A stretch of DNA of 64,000 nt from Trichomonas vaginalis G3. Lineage: Eukaryota; Parabasalia; Trichomonadida; Trichomonadidae. Positions 32,532-42,418 of the stretch are shown here, one piece after another (within the stretch, counting starts at the first letter, position 1; each line of letters begins with the position of its first letter). Under the pieces are notes generated by a model. The model made no database searches, had not been told where the DNA came from, and was given only the letters and a program-made list of their open reading frames with translations. A program made the translations under genes and the position numbers. The stretch lies in assembly GCF_026262505.1 (NCBI RefSeq), contig NC_067203.1, forward strand, positions 14,272,392 through 14,336,391, given 5' to 3'.

Positions 32532-35517
32532 ATGTATGATTTAACAGAATATGAAGGCTTAACGATGTCAGATGTAAAGAAAGGCAAACCAAAAAAGAGA
32601 CCATATAGAGATGAAAGCACACTGACAAATGACCAGAAAGCCATTTTGGAAGCTCTTAAGCAAACAGGAAACCCAGCACTTATAGAAAGCTTTTGGAAAG
32701 ATAATGGTGAAAAGAAGTTTTATAAGAAGAGAAGCGGTCAGTTCTGGAAGTATCTTTGCACATTACCTATAAATCTTGAACGCTACCAAATCTTCAATGA
32801 ACTGAACAAAAGAACTGCAACACTTATGACAGAAGATAACTGCTTCGTTTATGCTTGCATTCAGGCTGGAGTAAATGAAGAAACTATTGACCACATGAGA
32901 GAAGTCATTCGTGTTAGAGACTTTCCTCAAAGTAAAGTACAAGAAATTTCTGACGCAACAGGTATAGCATTTAATGTTACCATTGGTTACTTCAATGACT
33001 CAAGACATAATGAAATAAAGAGATACATACCAAAAGAATGTGAAACTGTTCGAACTATTGACTTACTTCTTGTTGAAGACCACTACATGCTAAATGAAAG
33101 ACTTCCAATGACAACATATTTCATTCGAAACTATATAGAAATCTGAAGGAGTGTGGTGGAATGAACATTGAAAAACAGATGAAAATATATACAAAGAGAG
33201 AAGATAAATATGTAGTTCGCATGGATAGAACTACACCGCTATGGGATGTTATGAAAACATTGTGGGAGTGCAAATATTTTGAACCTATTTCTTATGGAGA
33301 ACTTTTCACATATACGACTGACTTATATAAACAGAACCTTGCACCATTTAAAGATTTGACATATGCTCCAAAGTATTGTGTACAACTGAAGAAGAAAGCA
33401 GAGTCAAAAGAAGTAAATAAAGCTAAATGTAAGTTCATACCTGAGCACGTTTTCTTTGCTGACTTTGAGTGTAGTACGGATGGCTTTCATAAAGCTTTTA
33501 ACATCTGTTATGACAGTGAAGATGGTTCAGTTAGTGAAAGTATTTGGGGTCAAAACTGTGCAACAGAATTTTTGGAAAGACTTCCTGACAAGAGTTTAAT
33601 ATATTTCCATAACCTCAGTTATGACATAAACTTCATCTTAAGACACATGACAGAAGTGAAAGGAACTCCCATCATTAAAGGTTCACGAACAATGCAAATA
33701 ACTGGTTTATATAAAGGAGGGCAATTATTATAAAAGACTCTTACAGTGTTATAAATAAGAAGCTTAAACTATTTCCTGCTATGTTTAACTTACAAACAGG
33801 ACCGAAAGAAGTATTTCCATATAACTACTACAGCAGTGTTTTGTTAGCAAATGACAACAGAACTGGTGTCATTTCTGAAGCATGTAAGTTTATCCATGAT
33901 GCAGATACATTTATGAAGAACATAGATTCCATCAAAGGTTGCAGAATAGATGAAAACCACTTCGACTTAGAAAAATATAGCACGTTTTACTGCAAACAAG
34001 ATGTAAGAATTTTAAGAGAAGGTTTTGTAAAGTTCCGCAATGACTTATTGAAAGAGTTTGATTTAAACGTTTATGACTACGTTAGTATTTGTTCTATTGC
34101 TAACAAATTGTTTGAGAACAGAGTATACTTCCCGAATGGAAATCTTTATGACCTCTCAAATAAACCAAGAGAATTTATTTCGAGATGCATTCAAGGTGGA
34201 AGATGTATGTTGTCAGATAACATGAAACAAAAGAGCAAAAAGAAACTCATTGCTGACTTCGACACTGTTTCATTATATCCTTCAGCTATAGCAAGACTTT
34301 ATACTTTAGAAGGTATTCCAAAAGTATTGAAGGAAGAAATGTTAAGCACAGAGTATCTCATGAGACATTTATTCGATGACGACCAAAAGGAACCCATTGG
34401 TGAAAAGTTTATGTCTGGCTTCTTTGTTCTCATTAAGATAACAGAGATTGGTATACCCAGACACTTTCATTTAATAGTTTGCGACCCTGAACTAAATCCA
34501 GAACTTAACGTTCCAAGAAGTTCAAACACTTGCTGTCTCATGTATGTTGACCATATAACATTACAAGACCTCATAAAATATCAAGGTGTCAAATGTGAAG
34601 TGTTGCAAGGATACTATTACGATGGAAACAGAGATATGAGAATAAGAGATGAAGTAAAGAAGTTGTTTGAGTTAAGGTTAAAGTATAAGAAAGAAGAAAA
34701 CCCCTTACAAGAAATTATAAAACTCATTCTGAACAGCATTTATGGCAAAACTATTCTATCTCCTATTGAGTCAAAAATAACCATAGTAGATGACAAAGAT
34801 GCTATAAGATATGCTATAAGAAATTACAACCATATAGTGAAGTTCGAAGGTTTGGATGGTTCAGATAAAACTATTTTCAAGCTAACGAAAAGCATTTGCA
34901 GACACTTTAACTTCTGTCCACTTGGTGTTAATATTCTGTCTATGTCAAAACGTATTATGAATGAAGTATTCTGTACTGCAGAGGACATGGGACTTCAAAT
35001 CTTTTACCAGGATACCGACAGTATGCACTTATATAATGAAGACATCCCAAAGCTTGCAGCAGAGTTTAAGAAGAGATATGGTCGCGAACTTATAGGAAAG
35101 AACCTTGGTCAATTTCATAGCGACTTTGCAGAAATAACACCTGGAAAACAAAGTTTAGCTTATAAAAGTATTTTCTGTGGAAAGAAGACCTACATAGACT
35201 TACTCACTAACGATTTAAATGAAGTTGCATTTCACTGCAGAATGAAAGGCGTGAAGCAAGATGTTATTGCTTTAACCGCTAATGAAATGTTTCCTGAAGC
35301 TATACAATGCTATTACAATGAAGATAAGAACATTCACATACCTGTTGGAACATATGACAAAGACTCTGAGTTCAGTTTAATGAAACTTTACAAAGCACTT
35401 CATGATGGTCAAGAGATTGCATTCGACTTATGTAAGTCATGTCAACCTTGCTTTGCTGAAAAGTTCAACTTTTCAATAACGACTAAAACAAGCTTTATTC
35501 GTAAGTTGAAGTTCTGA
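32532..35517 (+). pseudogene. pPolB: Protein-primed family B DNA polymerase, Polinton 1 (broken)
   Basis: The gene starts MYDLTEYEGLTMSD with a basic KKGKPKKRPYR stretch. An N-terminal domain contains DNCFVYAC and DHYML (see 45,768-48,644). Exonuclease motifs ADFECS and NLSYD, and polymerase motifs SLYPSAI, LNSIYGKT and YQDTDS are all present, and the gene ends KTSFIRKLKF. It is convergent with the capsid gene at 35,578. It has a few breaks; the Polinton 2 version is open over nearly its whole length. Confidence 0.9.
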
Positions 35518-35577
35518 GGTCATTTATTTTTGTCAGCAATGAGGTCATTCGTGATAAAAATAAAGCTAGCGTAGATT

Positions 35578-36435
35578 TTACAATACTGCGATGGTAGAGT
35601 TTAAGAGTTGTGCTTCAATGTAGAGACAGTCCTTCCCATCTGGAGGCAAGAACACTGGACATTTATGGTCATGAGTGGAGTACATGTCTATCCAAAACTC
35701 ACGATTGAAGCCAGTTAATTTATAGTATTTAGGGTTAGGAAGTGGTGAAGTTCTTGTATGACCAATGAACTCATTTTCAACGCCTTTGGCTATATTAGAG
35801 TAAAGTATTGCTTGCTTTCTATCCCAAATGCCAGGTGTTACAATCTTTGAAAATTCATTTTTCCTCGGAAGCATTGCATCATAATTGAAAACATTCTTAA
35901 AATCATCACTTGGTTCGGAGATTTGAAATCTTATACGTAATGGATTTTCTTTCTTTTTAGCGACTTCATTGAATGGTGAGAATACAATGAATTGACAGTC
36001 ATGAGTTCCATCTTCATTTTCATTAAATTCATAATGAAAGTCTATAAGTTGTGGCTGACTACCTTCTTCTTTCAGTTGTGCAAGAAACTCACGTAAAGGC
36101 TGTAAAGTTTGTACTTCAATGTTGAACTTTTTCTCGAACATCTCATTAAATGAAATCATACATTGTTGCAATGTTGTATCGTCTTTAAAGTATTTGTATA
36201 TGTGAATGTTTTGGGCGCTTAAAGACTGTTCGTCATTTTCTATCTCGACTTGAAGTATAAAGTCAACCTTTCTGAAAGCACGTGTTATATACATAGATGT
36301 TATGCCAATGTACTTCTCTTCATTTATGTTCACAATCCAGTCTGTTGGAAACTTAAACGTTACTCTGTTCCCCTTTATTTTGACGTCAGGGTTTTCACTA
36401 CTGAACGCAACAGTTAAAGGTATTTGTCTATACAT
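35578..36435 (-). CDS. Penton/minor-capsid-like jelly-roll protein, 285 aa
   Basis: The frame is whole, beginning MYRQIPLTVAFSSENPDVKIKG and ending DGKDCLYIEAQLLNSTIAVL. It is beta-rich, with no signal peptide or membrane segment. Its size, its position beside the major capsid gene and its strand-rich N-terminal half fit the single-jelly-roll minor capsid (penton) protein of Polintons. This is inferred from context; no fold search could be run. It shares layout with 1,175-2,056. Near-identical to 44,753-45,610. Confidence 0.65.
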   Translation of the reverse strand: MYRQIPLTVAFSSENPDVKIKGNRVTFKFPTDWIVNINEEKYIGITSMYITRAFRKVDFILQVEIENDEQSLSAQNIHIYKYFKDDTTLQQCMISFNEMFEKKFNIEVQTLQPLREFLAQLKEEGSQPQLIDFHYEFNENEDGTHDCQFIVFSPFNEVAKKKENPLRIRFQISEPSDDFKNVFNYDAMLPRKNEFSKIVTPGIWDRKQAILYSNIAKGVENEFIGHTRTSPLPNPKYYKLTGFNREFWIDMYSTHDHKCPVFLPPDGKDCLYIEAQLLNSTIAVL

Positions 36436-36459
36436 TTAATTCGGATAAAAATAAACCAT

Positions 36460-36713
36460 TTACTCTTTCTTTGCTTCAGCTTCTTTAGCTTTTGCTTCTT
36501 CTCTAGCTTTTTTCGCCAGCAAACGTGGGTTCTTCTGTCTTCCAGCAGCTAATGCAGCTAGTTGTTTTTCACTAAGTTTTCTCTTTGGTCTCTCTGGCTT
36601 TTGTTCTTGTTTTTGTTCCTTCAGTTCGGATAAAATTTGCTCGCGAATTTCTTTCTTCAATGCTTCAACATCTATGACCCTTGGGTCTTGTCCGTAGGGC
36701 TTGTCTGAGTCAT
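36460..36713 (-). pseudogene. Small Lys/Glu/Ala-rich basic protein
   Basis: It carries long charged helices (EIREQILSELKEQKQEQKPE), a basic block (RPKRKLSEKQLAALAAGRQK) and an Ala/Glu/Lys tail. Such composition suits a genome-condensing or scaffold protein; the exact role is unknown. It is divergent from 36,759-37,192. The better-preserved copy is 44,468-44,728. Confidence 0.5.
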
Positions 36714-36758
36714 TTGACTGCAGATAAAAAACAAAATTAAAACTTTAACCGATGTAAA

Positions 36759-37192
36759 ATGAGCTTGTCAAAATCAGAGCGAGAGTCTATTATATTAAAT
36801 GACGCAAGAGGAATACAACATCCTTTCTATTACGTAAGTCAGAGTAAAGATGGTAAAATATACGTAAGAAAAAGAAAGGTTCCATTAGCGAATGCAGAGA
36901 GCGACAACATTAAGGTGCATGGCAAGGGTGAAGTCCACGAAGCCCATATAAAACCTTCTGTTCAAACTGAAAAGTCAATAGAACAGAAGAAAAGAAGCCA
37001 GATGTACTTTCAATAACGAACCAAGAGCTTATTGCAAAGTTCGTGAATTTCATTGAAAAACAAACCGAGTCAAAGAACCCTGACCCGCCAGTGAAAGAAG
37101 TTGAGACAAAAGAGAATGTACAGTTCATTGAAAATGTCAAGAAACAACTTCCACCACGAATACCAAGAAGAAGAGTGAGAATAATGAAGTAA
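36759..37192 (+). pseudogene. Small basic structural-block protein (FYY..DG..RK..PL motif)
   Basis: It begins MSLSKSERESIILNDARG, with HPFYYVSQSKDGKIYVRKRKVPL near residues 20-45, and ends in a Pro/Arg-rich tail (PPRIPRRR). The FYY/DG/RK/PL pattern recurs in 40,790-41,026, suggesting paralogy. It lies immediately upstream of the major capsid gene in the same direction. Broken. Confidence 0.5.
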
Positions 37193-37219
37193 ATAGATAT
37201 TTTTATCTGAAGTAAATAC

Positions 37220-38795
37220 ATGCAGAACGAACAGCTAAACGAATTTACTCCAGCAGAGCATATTCATCAGATTCGCTCATATTTCGATATCATAGACAAT
37301 GCAGTTCAAATTGGTGACACTAATAGAAAATATTCTGACGCAAAGATTCCATCACAACCTGGAACTGCTAAAGATAACACATGGGTAACATTCAATCTCT
37401 CACCTCCTGGTGAAAATATGTTGGACCTTTACAATACATTCATTACGTATAAAATGGAAGGTCAATTTATTGTAGATAAAGAAATTGGTTCAGGTTCCAA
37501 TAAAACAAACCACCAGGATTTTGGATTGGTTTCGATGACGCTTTCTATGCAGTTGCTGGATATCAAATCCTTGCAAATGGTCGTATCGTATATTCTCAAG
37601 ACAACGCAAGAGAAGAAGCATATATATACTTCAAAACTCACAAACTACCGAACAAATAAAGAAAGTAGATGTTTTCTCAAAGACTCGACATGAAGATGTA
37701 TGGAGTCATTCGGGAACATGCAGAACAGGACAAATTGTTAGTGGTCCAATTACAGCAGGAAAATCATTTGATTTTAAGCTTCGTTTAAGAATTCCTGTTA
37801 GAAGATTCCTTCCATTAGAAGCTATTCGATTTATTCCAGCTTTTGCAGGAAACATTCAGCTTAAAGTAAAGTTCAGTAGCGACGCCTTACAATGCACATC
37901 TATATCTGTAAATGATATCATTGCTTTCAATCCAACTCTTAAAGTTGCATTTGCTTCAGATTCAAATCCACCGACAAATAAATTTGTTCCATGGAATGAA
38001 CCATTCACTATGATAACGAAGGCAGTAGAAGCTAGTGGAACAGTTACTATTACAACTGTAACCCAGCAACTATTTCGAACAAAGATGGATTTTAATGAAT
38101 GTTTCATTCATCCAAAATCATTCTCTTTAGACCCTAACATTTATACAGAACTTGTAGAACATTATACAAACGAGGCTTTATGTTTTCCTGTTAAAGTTAT
38201 GGATTGGATTCCTATGGACGGTTCATTCTCAAAGAATACAGATAGTTCAAGTGCAACATTTACAGCAGCTTATACGCCTATTAATGTTAAAAGTATTTGG
38301 GCACTATTTAGAAAGAAAGACAACTATTATGTTAATTTTGAGAACCCTAAGTTTAAATATCTTCAGCTTTCCATGGGAGCTTATGGAAATATGCCTGCAG
38401 AACCTGAAAAATCATATGGACCTGTATTTTATGAAATGGTTGCGAACGCTTGCAATACAAACAATGATATGATTGGATTTAATGAAGATGTTATGAGGTC
38501 ATTGGTGGATGATGGTAGTGTGGAACATAAATGGGATAGCTATGACAACACACATTTCTTATGTGGTTTTCCAACAGAAGTGGACTTTTGCTTCCAGCAA
38601 GGTCAAACATCTACTGCTCCAATAACATACAAATTGTCTGTTAAAGGACCTATTGAACTAGCAACTGAAAATGTACCAAAGCCACTTATTGGATTTATGA
38701 GGGATTGTTGCTTTGCCATTCAGGTGCGTGCTAATGGAATCCCAATAATAAGATTAGATGACTATAACTTAGCCACGGACGACAGTGAGGAATAA
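37220..38795 (+). pseudogene. MCP: Major capsid protein (double-jelly-roll type by context), broken
   Basis: The gene starts MQNEQLNEFTPAEHIHQIRSYFDIID and ends RLDDYNLATDDSEE, about 525 codons in all. That fits Polinton double-jelly-roll capsid proteins. Beta-rich segments such as FDFKLRLRIPVRRFLPLEAI are typical of the interior of this family. It lies between small basic proteins and the membrane-anchored protein gene, as expected for a virion cassette. Assignment rests on size, position and pattern; a structure-based search would be decisive. A few breaks. Homologue 42,419-43,962. Confidence 0.75.
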
Positions 38796-38825
38796 AGGAT
38801 GAACGTTTATTTTTAAAGCTTATAA

Positions 38826-38946
38826 ATGAGTTCTTCATCAAGCTCTCGCGAACCTTCACCATCTATGAAACAAACTTTACCAAACGATTATGGAGCACCT
38901 ATTGAATATTTCTTACGAGCTGCACAATGGCAAAGAGCAGTCTTGT
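38826..38946 (+). pseudogene. Pro-rich membrane protein, N-terminal part, split by element A4
   Basis: It begins with a Ser run (MSSSSSSREPSPSMKQTL). The element at 38,947-40,392 is inserted in the coding sequence; the remaining part of the gene lies at 40,393-40,740. Confidence 0.55.
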
Positions 38947-40392
38947 TATATACGAAAACGATAAAAACAGTTTGACAGAAAAGTGACAACTTTACGTGTC
39001 AAAAATATAAAAAGTGATATTTTATTCATCATTATCTTCTTCATAATTTATTTCATATTCTTCGTCTTACCAACAAAAGATGGGAATGTGAACAATTGCG
39101 GGCAATTTTTAGCCATTTTGGCTTGGAACTAGAGCCTGCGAGGTACATGGATAGTATCAGTACCTCACAGGCTCTAGTTCTCTATATGGCGCCGAGAAAT
39201 TTTGGTGAAATGTGGTCGCATTTCACCAAAATTTTTTCGGCGCCATAGGATGAATTGGAGGGTGAGAGATATTATTTCATACAATACTACTCTCACCCTC
39301 CAATTCCCAGCCAAAATGGCTAAAAATTGCCGCAATGTGAACAATTGCGGGCAATTTTTAGCCATTTTGGCTTGGAACTAGAGCCTGCGAGGTACATGGA
39401 TAGTATCAGTACCTCACAGGCTCTAGTTCTCTATATGGCGCCGAGAAATTTTGGTGAAATGTGGTCGCATTTCACCAAAATTTTTTCGGCGCCATAGGAT
39501 GAATTGGAGGGTGAGAGATATTATTTCATACAATACTACTCTCACCCTCCAATTCCCAGCCAAAATGGCTAAAAAATTGCCCGCAATGTGAACAATTGCG
39601 GGCAATTTTTAGCCATTTTGGCTTGGAATTAGAGCCTGCGAGGTACATGGATAGTATCAGTACCTCACAGCTCTAGTTCTCTATATGGCGCCGAGAAATT
39701 TTGGTGAAACTGTGGTCGCATTTCACCAAAATTTTTTCGGCGCCATAGGATGAATTGGAGGGTGAGAGATATTATTTCATACAATACTACTCTCACCCTC
39801 CAATTCCCAGCCAAAATGGCTAAAAATTGCCCGCAATGTGAACAATTGCGGGCAATTTTTAGCCATTTTGGCTTGGAATTAGAGCCTGCGAGGTACATGG
39901 ATAGTATCAGTACCTCACAGGCTCTAGTTCTCTATATGGCGCCGAGAAATTTTGGTGAAATGTGGTCGCATTTCACCAAAATTTTTCGGCGCCATAGGAT
40001 GAATTGGAGGTGAGAGTATTATTTCATACAAACTACTCTCACCCTCCAATTCCCAGCCAAAATGGCTAAAAATTGCCCGCAATGTGAACAATTGCGGGCA
40101 ATTTTTAGCCATTTTGGCTTGGAATTAGAGCCTGCGAGGTACATGGATAGTATCAGTACCTCACAGGCTCTAGTTCTCTATATGGCGCCGAGAAATTTTG
40201 GTGAAATGTGGTCGCATTTCACCAAAATTTTTTCGGCGCCATAGGATGAATTGGAGGGTGAGAGATATTATTTCATACAATACTACTCTCACCCTCAATT
40301 TTAATTACTTAAACTCATTCTATTTTTTTGACATGTAAATGTCACTTTTACTGAGATCTGACACAATGTCAGATCTCTTTTTTTCGTATATA
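38947..40392. mobile_element. Hairpin-array transposon A4 (1.45 kb, opposite orientation)
   Basis: It starts TATATACGAAAACG and ends TTTTCGTATATA and is the reverse complement of A1 over its length, with one extra 250-bp unit (five units). It is inserted in the gene 38,826-40,740. A clean target-site duplication was not recognised here. Confidence 0.8.
39085..40297. repeat. Four-hairpin tandem array of A4 (5 units)
   Basis: GGCGCCGAGAAATTTT recurs near 39,187, 39,437, 39,687, 39,938 and 40,183, marking the 250-bp period. Each unit has the same four hairpins as the A1 array in reverse order. Confidence 0.85.
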
Positions 40393-40740
40393 AGAGTCTC
40401 ACCAAGGTTAGGTGTTCCACCAGCTCCTGTCAAAAATAGCATTTGGTCAAGTCCTTATATAAGATATGGTCTCCCACTAGGTTTGCTAGCTACAGCAGGA
40501 GCAGTTATGATGTTGAAAAGAAATAAAGCAAATGTTATAAATAATACTGAAGTAGCTGAAGTTAAACAAACTCCAACACCTTCGCCAAAACCAACGCCTT
40601 CACAAGCAAAACCTTCAATGACTCCTGAACCTATGGAAGTACAAACTCCTGTTCAAAAGTCAACTCCTAAACCGACTCCAACATTTAAACCAGAACCTAC
40701 TCCTCAAATAAATCGTAAAACTCCTGCGTTTCCTTACTGA
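40393..40740 (+). pseudogene. Pro-rich membrane protein, distal part
   Basis: A hydrophobic segment YGLPLGLLATAGAVMML (a likely single transmembrane helix) followed by KRNK is succeeded by a Pro/Thr-rich repetitive tail (TPTPSPKPTPSQ and similar) ending TPAFPY. It would be a membrane-anchored or membrane-penetrating virion protein by analogy with viral small membrane proteins (inference). Confidence 0.5.
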
Positions 40741-40789
40741 AAAAAATAACGTTATTTTTATTTAATATTAAAATTTTTATTTGATTGAA
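40741..40789 (+). promoter_or_regulatory. AT-rich upstream module
   Basis: AAAAATAACGTTATTTTTATTT followed by TATTAAAATTTTTATTTGATTGAA precedes the ATG; same class as 10,692-10,738. Confidence 0.45.
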
Positions 40790-41026
40790 ATGACGACTAA
40801 AGTCACTGAAGCAATGAAACAAAAGTTTTTGGTAGAATACATTAAATCAGGAATTATTCCAGAAGGTTTTTACATTCATACTATGAAGGATGGTAGAGTT
40901 CAGTTTAGAAAGATAAAGCAACCATTAGATAAAGAAGGAATTTTGAGAAAGATTAAACTTCATGAGGACAACATTGCTGAACTTAAGAAGAAGTTAGAAG
41001 AGTTGGAGAAAGGAAGAGAGTTATAA
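40790..41026 (+). CDS. Small basic coiled-coil protein, 78 aa
   Basis: It begins MTTKVTEAMKQKFLVEYIKSG. The segment GFYIHTMKDGRVQFRKIKQPL matches the FYY/DG/RK/PL pattern of 36,759-37,192, followed by a C-terminal coiled coil (NIAELKKKLEELEKGREL). It is the last gene before the right terminal repeat, and its 3' end overlaps the inner edge of that repeat. Function unknown. Confidence 0.55.
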   Translation: MTTKVTEAMKQKFLVEYIKSGIIPEGFYIHTMKDGRVQFRKIKQPLDKEGILRKIKLHEDNIAELKKKLEELEKGREL

Positions 41027-41462
41027 AGCAATGAATTCACAAGGTTAGAAAACGTGTTAGAAAACGTGTTAGAAAACGTGTTAGATCTAACATTCTAACA
41101 TAAACATTATTTTTTCACCTCTGACAACGTTTATTTTTATTTTATTTTTAAGTTTATTTTTATATAAATGACAGAACAAAAACAACTCATACAAATCAAA
41201 ACATATAACAAACATACATTTAAACATTTATTCTTCCTTCCTGAGCATAACATGTTCTTTCAAATACATCCGAGACCAGTTGACTTTTCATTGACTGTTT
41301 ATAAAGATAGAAATAGTTATATCATTAAACCATACGATGACGAAGGTAAGTTATGTAAATTGTACGTTAAGAAGTTAGAGAAAGTTTATGGCTTCAAGTA
41401 TGACTACAATAGGGTTAACACTGATGATGAAGATATTGAGGAAAATTTATGAGAACATTAGT
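41013..41462. repeat. Right terminal inverted repeat of Polinton 1
   Basis: Reverse complement of about 1-475, with three tandem GTTAGAAAACGT copies (41,043-41,083) where the left end has a shorter arrangement. The outer limit is uncertain; GTTAGTGA-type repeats continue to about 41,530. Confidence 0.8.
41168..41452 (+). CDS. Terminal-repeat-encoded 94-aa protein, right copy
   Basis: Identical in sequence to 12-296, beginning MTEQKQLIQIKTYNKHTF. It is preceded by a T-rich stretch (TTTATTTTTATTTTATTTTT). Function unknown. Confidence 0.6.
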   Translation: MTEQKQLIQIKTYNKHTFKHLFFLPEHNMFFQIHPRPVDFSLTVYKDRNSYIIKPYDDEGKLCKLYVKKLEKVYGFKYDYNRVNTDDEDIEENL

Positions 41463-41640
41463 GAAGTCGTTAGTGAGAACGATAGTGAGAACGTTTATTT
41501 TTTACATTAGTGAGTTCGTTAGTGAAGTGAAGTGGGTGGCGGTTTTGTAAATATTTAAGATTAAGTTAGTGTTGTCGTTTGTGTTGTAAAATATACGTTA
41601 ACGGTTTTGTAAAGTGTCAAATTCACAAGTATTGGGTAAA
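41463..41640. other. Boundary sequence between the two Polintons
   Basis: Contains several GTTAGTGA and GAACG direct repeats, then unique AT-rich sequence. No gene seen. The exact outer end of Polinton 1 lies somewhere here. Confidence 0.4.
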
Positions 41641-41678
41641 GTGGAACGCAGTGCCACCATACCCAAGACTTGTATACT

Positions 41679-42211
41679 AAACTTTGTCTGAATAGTTTAA
41701 CATTCAGACAAAGTTTCCCGCTGTCAGAGAGGGAATGGAAGGGTAAGAGGTATATATTCATAATGTATACCTCTTACCTTTCATTCCCTCGAGAAAGTTC
41801 AAAAACTTGGGTGCAATCAGAACTGATTGCACCCAAGTTTTTGAACTTTGTATAAGGAATTGTTGGCTATGATGTACTGATCATGAATCAGTACATCATA
41901 GCCAACAATTCCTTCGCAAACAGCGGGAAACTTTGTCTGAATAGTTTAACATTCAGACAAAGTTTCCCGCTGTCAGAGAGGGAATGGAAGGGTAAGAGGT
42001 ATATATTCATAATGTATACCTCTTACCTTTCATTCCCTCGAGAAAGTTCAAAAACTTGGGTGCAATCAGAACTGATTGCACCCAAGTTTTTGAACTTTGT
42101 ATAAGGAATTGTTGGCTATGATGTACTGATCATGAATCAGTACATCATAGCCAACAATTCCTTCGCAAACAGCGGGAAACTTTGTCCGAATAGTTTAACA
42201 TTCAGACAAAG
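41679..42211. repeat. Tandem 249-bp four-hairpin array, family B
   Basis: The start of the unit (AACTTTGTCTGAATAG) recurs at 41,680 and 41,929, with a third partial unit at about 42,178. Hairpin arms per unit are ACTTTGTCTGAAT; GAGGGAATGGAAGGGTAAGAGGTATA; AAAGTTCAAAAACTTGGGTGCAATCA; and AAGGAATTGTTGGCTATGATGTACTGAT (some given shortened). The sequences are unrelated to family A but the plan and period are the same. Another imperfect hairpin lies just upstream (about 41,620-41,675). Confidence 0.85.
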
Positions 42212-42215
42212 ATGA

Positions 42216-42262
42216 TTTTTTTAAATAAGATATATATATATCAGATGATATAAGATGATTTT
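42216..42262. repeat. AT microsatellite-like stretch
   Basis: Two copies of GATGATTTTTTTAAATAA-type sequence surround a (TA)n run. Confidence 0.7.
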
Positions 42263-42418
42263 TTTAAATAAAAAATAAAATTTAATTTTTTAATTGTTAA
42301 ATAAGAATAGTAAGCTTGACAAGTAATTTAAGTTTTTGCTTTGTAAAGTTATTTGGTTGGCAAATGCATTGTGTCACTTTTTGTTTGAGTTCACTTTCCG
42401 TAATTTGTCTTATGATAT

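Larger units (their letters stand above)
21617..32664 (+). repeat. Second near-identical copy of 4,250-15,281
   Basis: The two stretches align at a constant offset of about 17.37-17.38 kb. They differ almost only by isolated small length differences. Both contain the four-unit hairpin element at the same place. Beyond 32,664 the sequence continues into the rest of pPolB. See the findings for the assembly interpretation. Confidence 0.85.
1..41462. mobile_element. Polinton/Maverick element 1 (broken, contains an apparent internal repeat)
   Basis: The two ends carry inverted copies of the same roughly 450-bp sequence. Between them lie the Polinton hallmarks: protein-primed family B DNA polymerase, rve integrase, A32/HerA-type ATPase and capsid-protein genes. 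The outermost left bases lie outside the window. Without the repeated block 15,282-32,664 the element would be about 24 kb, ordinary for large trichomonad Mavericks. Roughly two dozen coding breaks occur outside the noisy block 15,282-21,615. Proteins shared with element 2 are mostly 95-99% identical, so the insertion is young. Two hairpin-array transposons of family A sit inside it in opposite orientations. Confidence 0.85.
41600..42418. mobile_element. Hairpin-array element B1
   Basis: The right end near 42,418 (TTCACTTTCCGTAATTTGTCTTAT) matches the end of B2 (GTCACTTTTTCGGTAATTCTTA). It adjoins the capsid gene of Polinton 2, replacing the genes that follow it in Polinton 1. The left limit is uncertain. 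It contains the array 41,679-42,211. Confidence 0.6.

Noticed and set aside
39174-40244. Similar short frames in the inverted array
   Set aside because: Same by-products of the hairpin units in element A4.
38947-40392. Clean target-site duplication around A4
   Set aside because: The flanks (AGAGCAGTCTTGT and AGAGTCTCACC) agree only partly, not enough to claim one.
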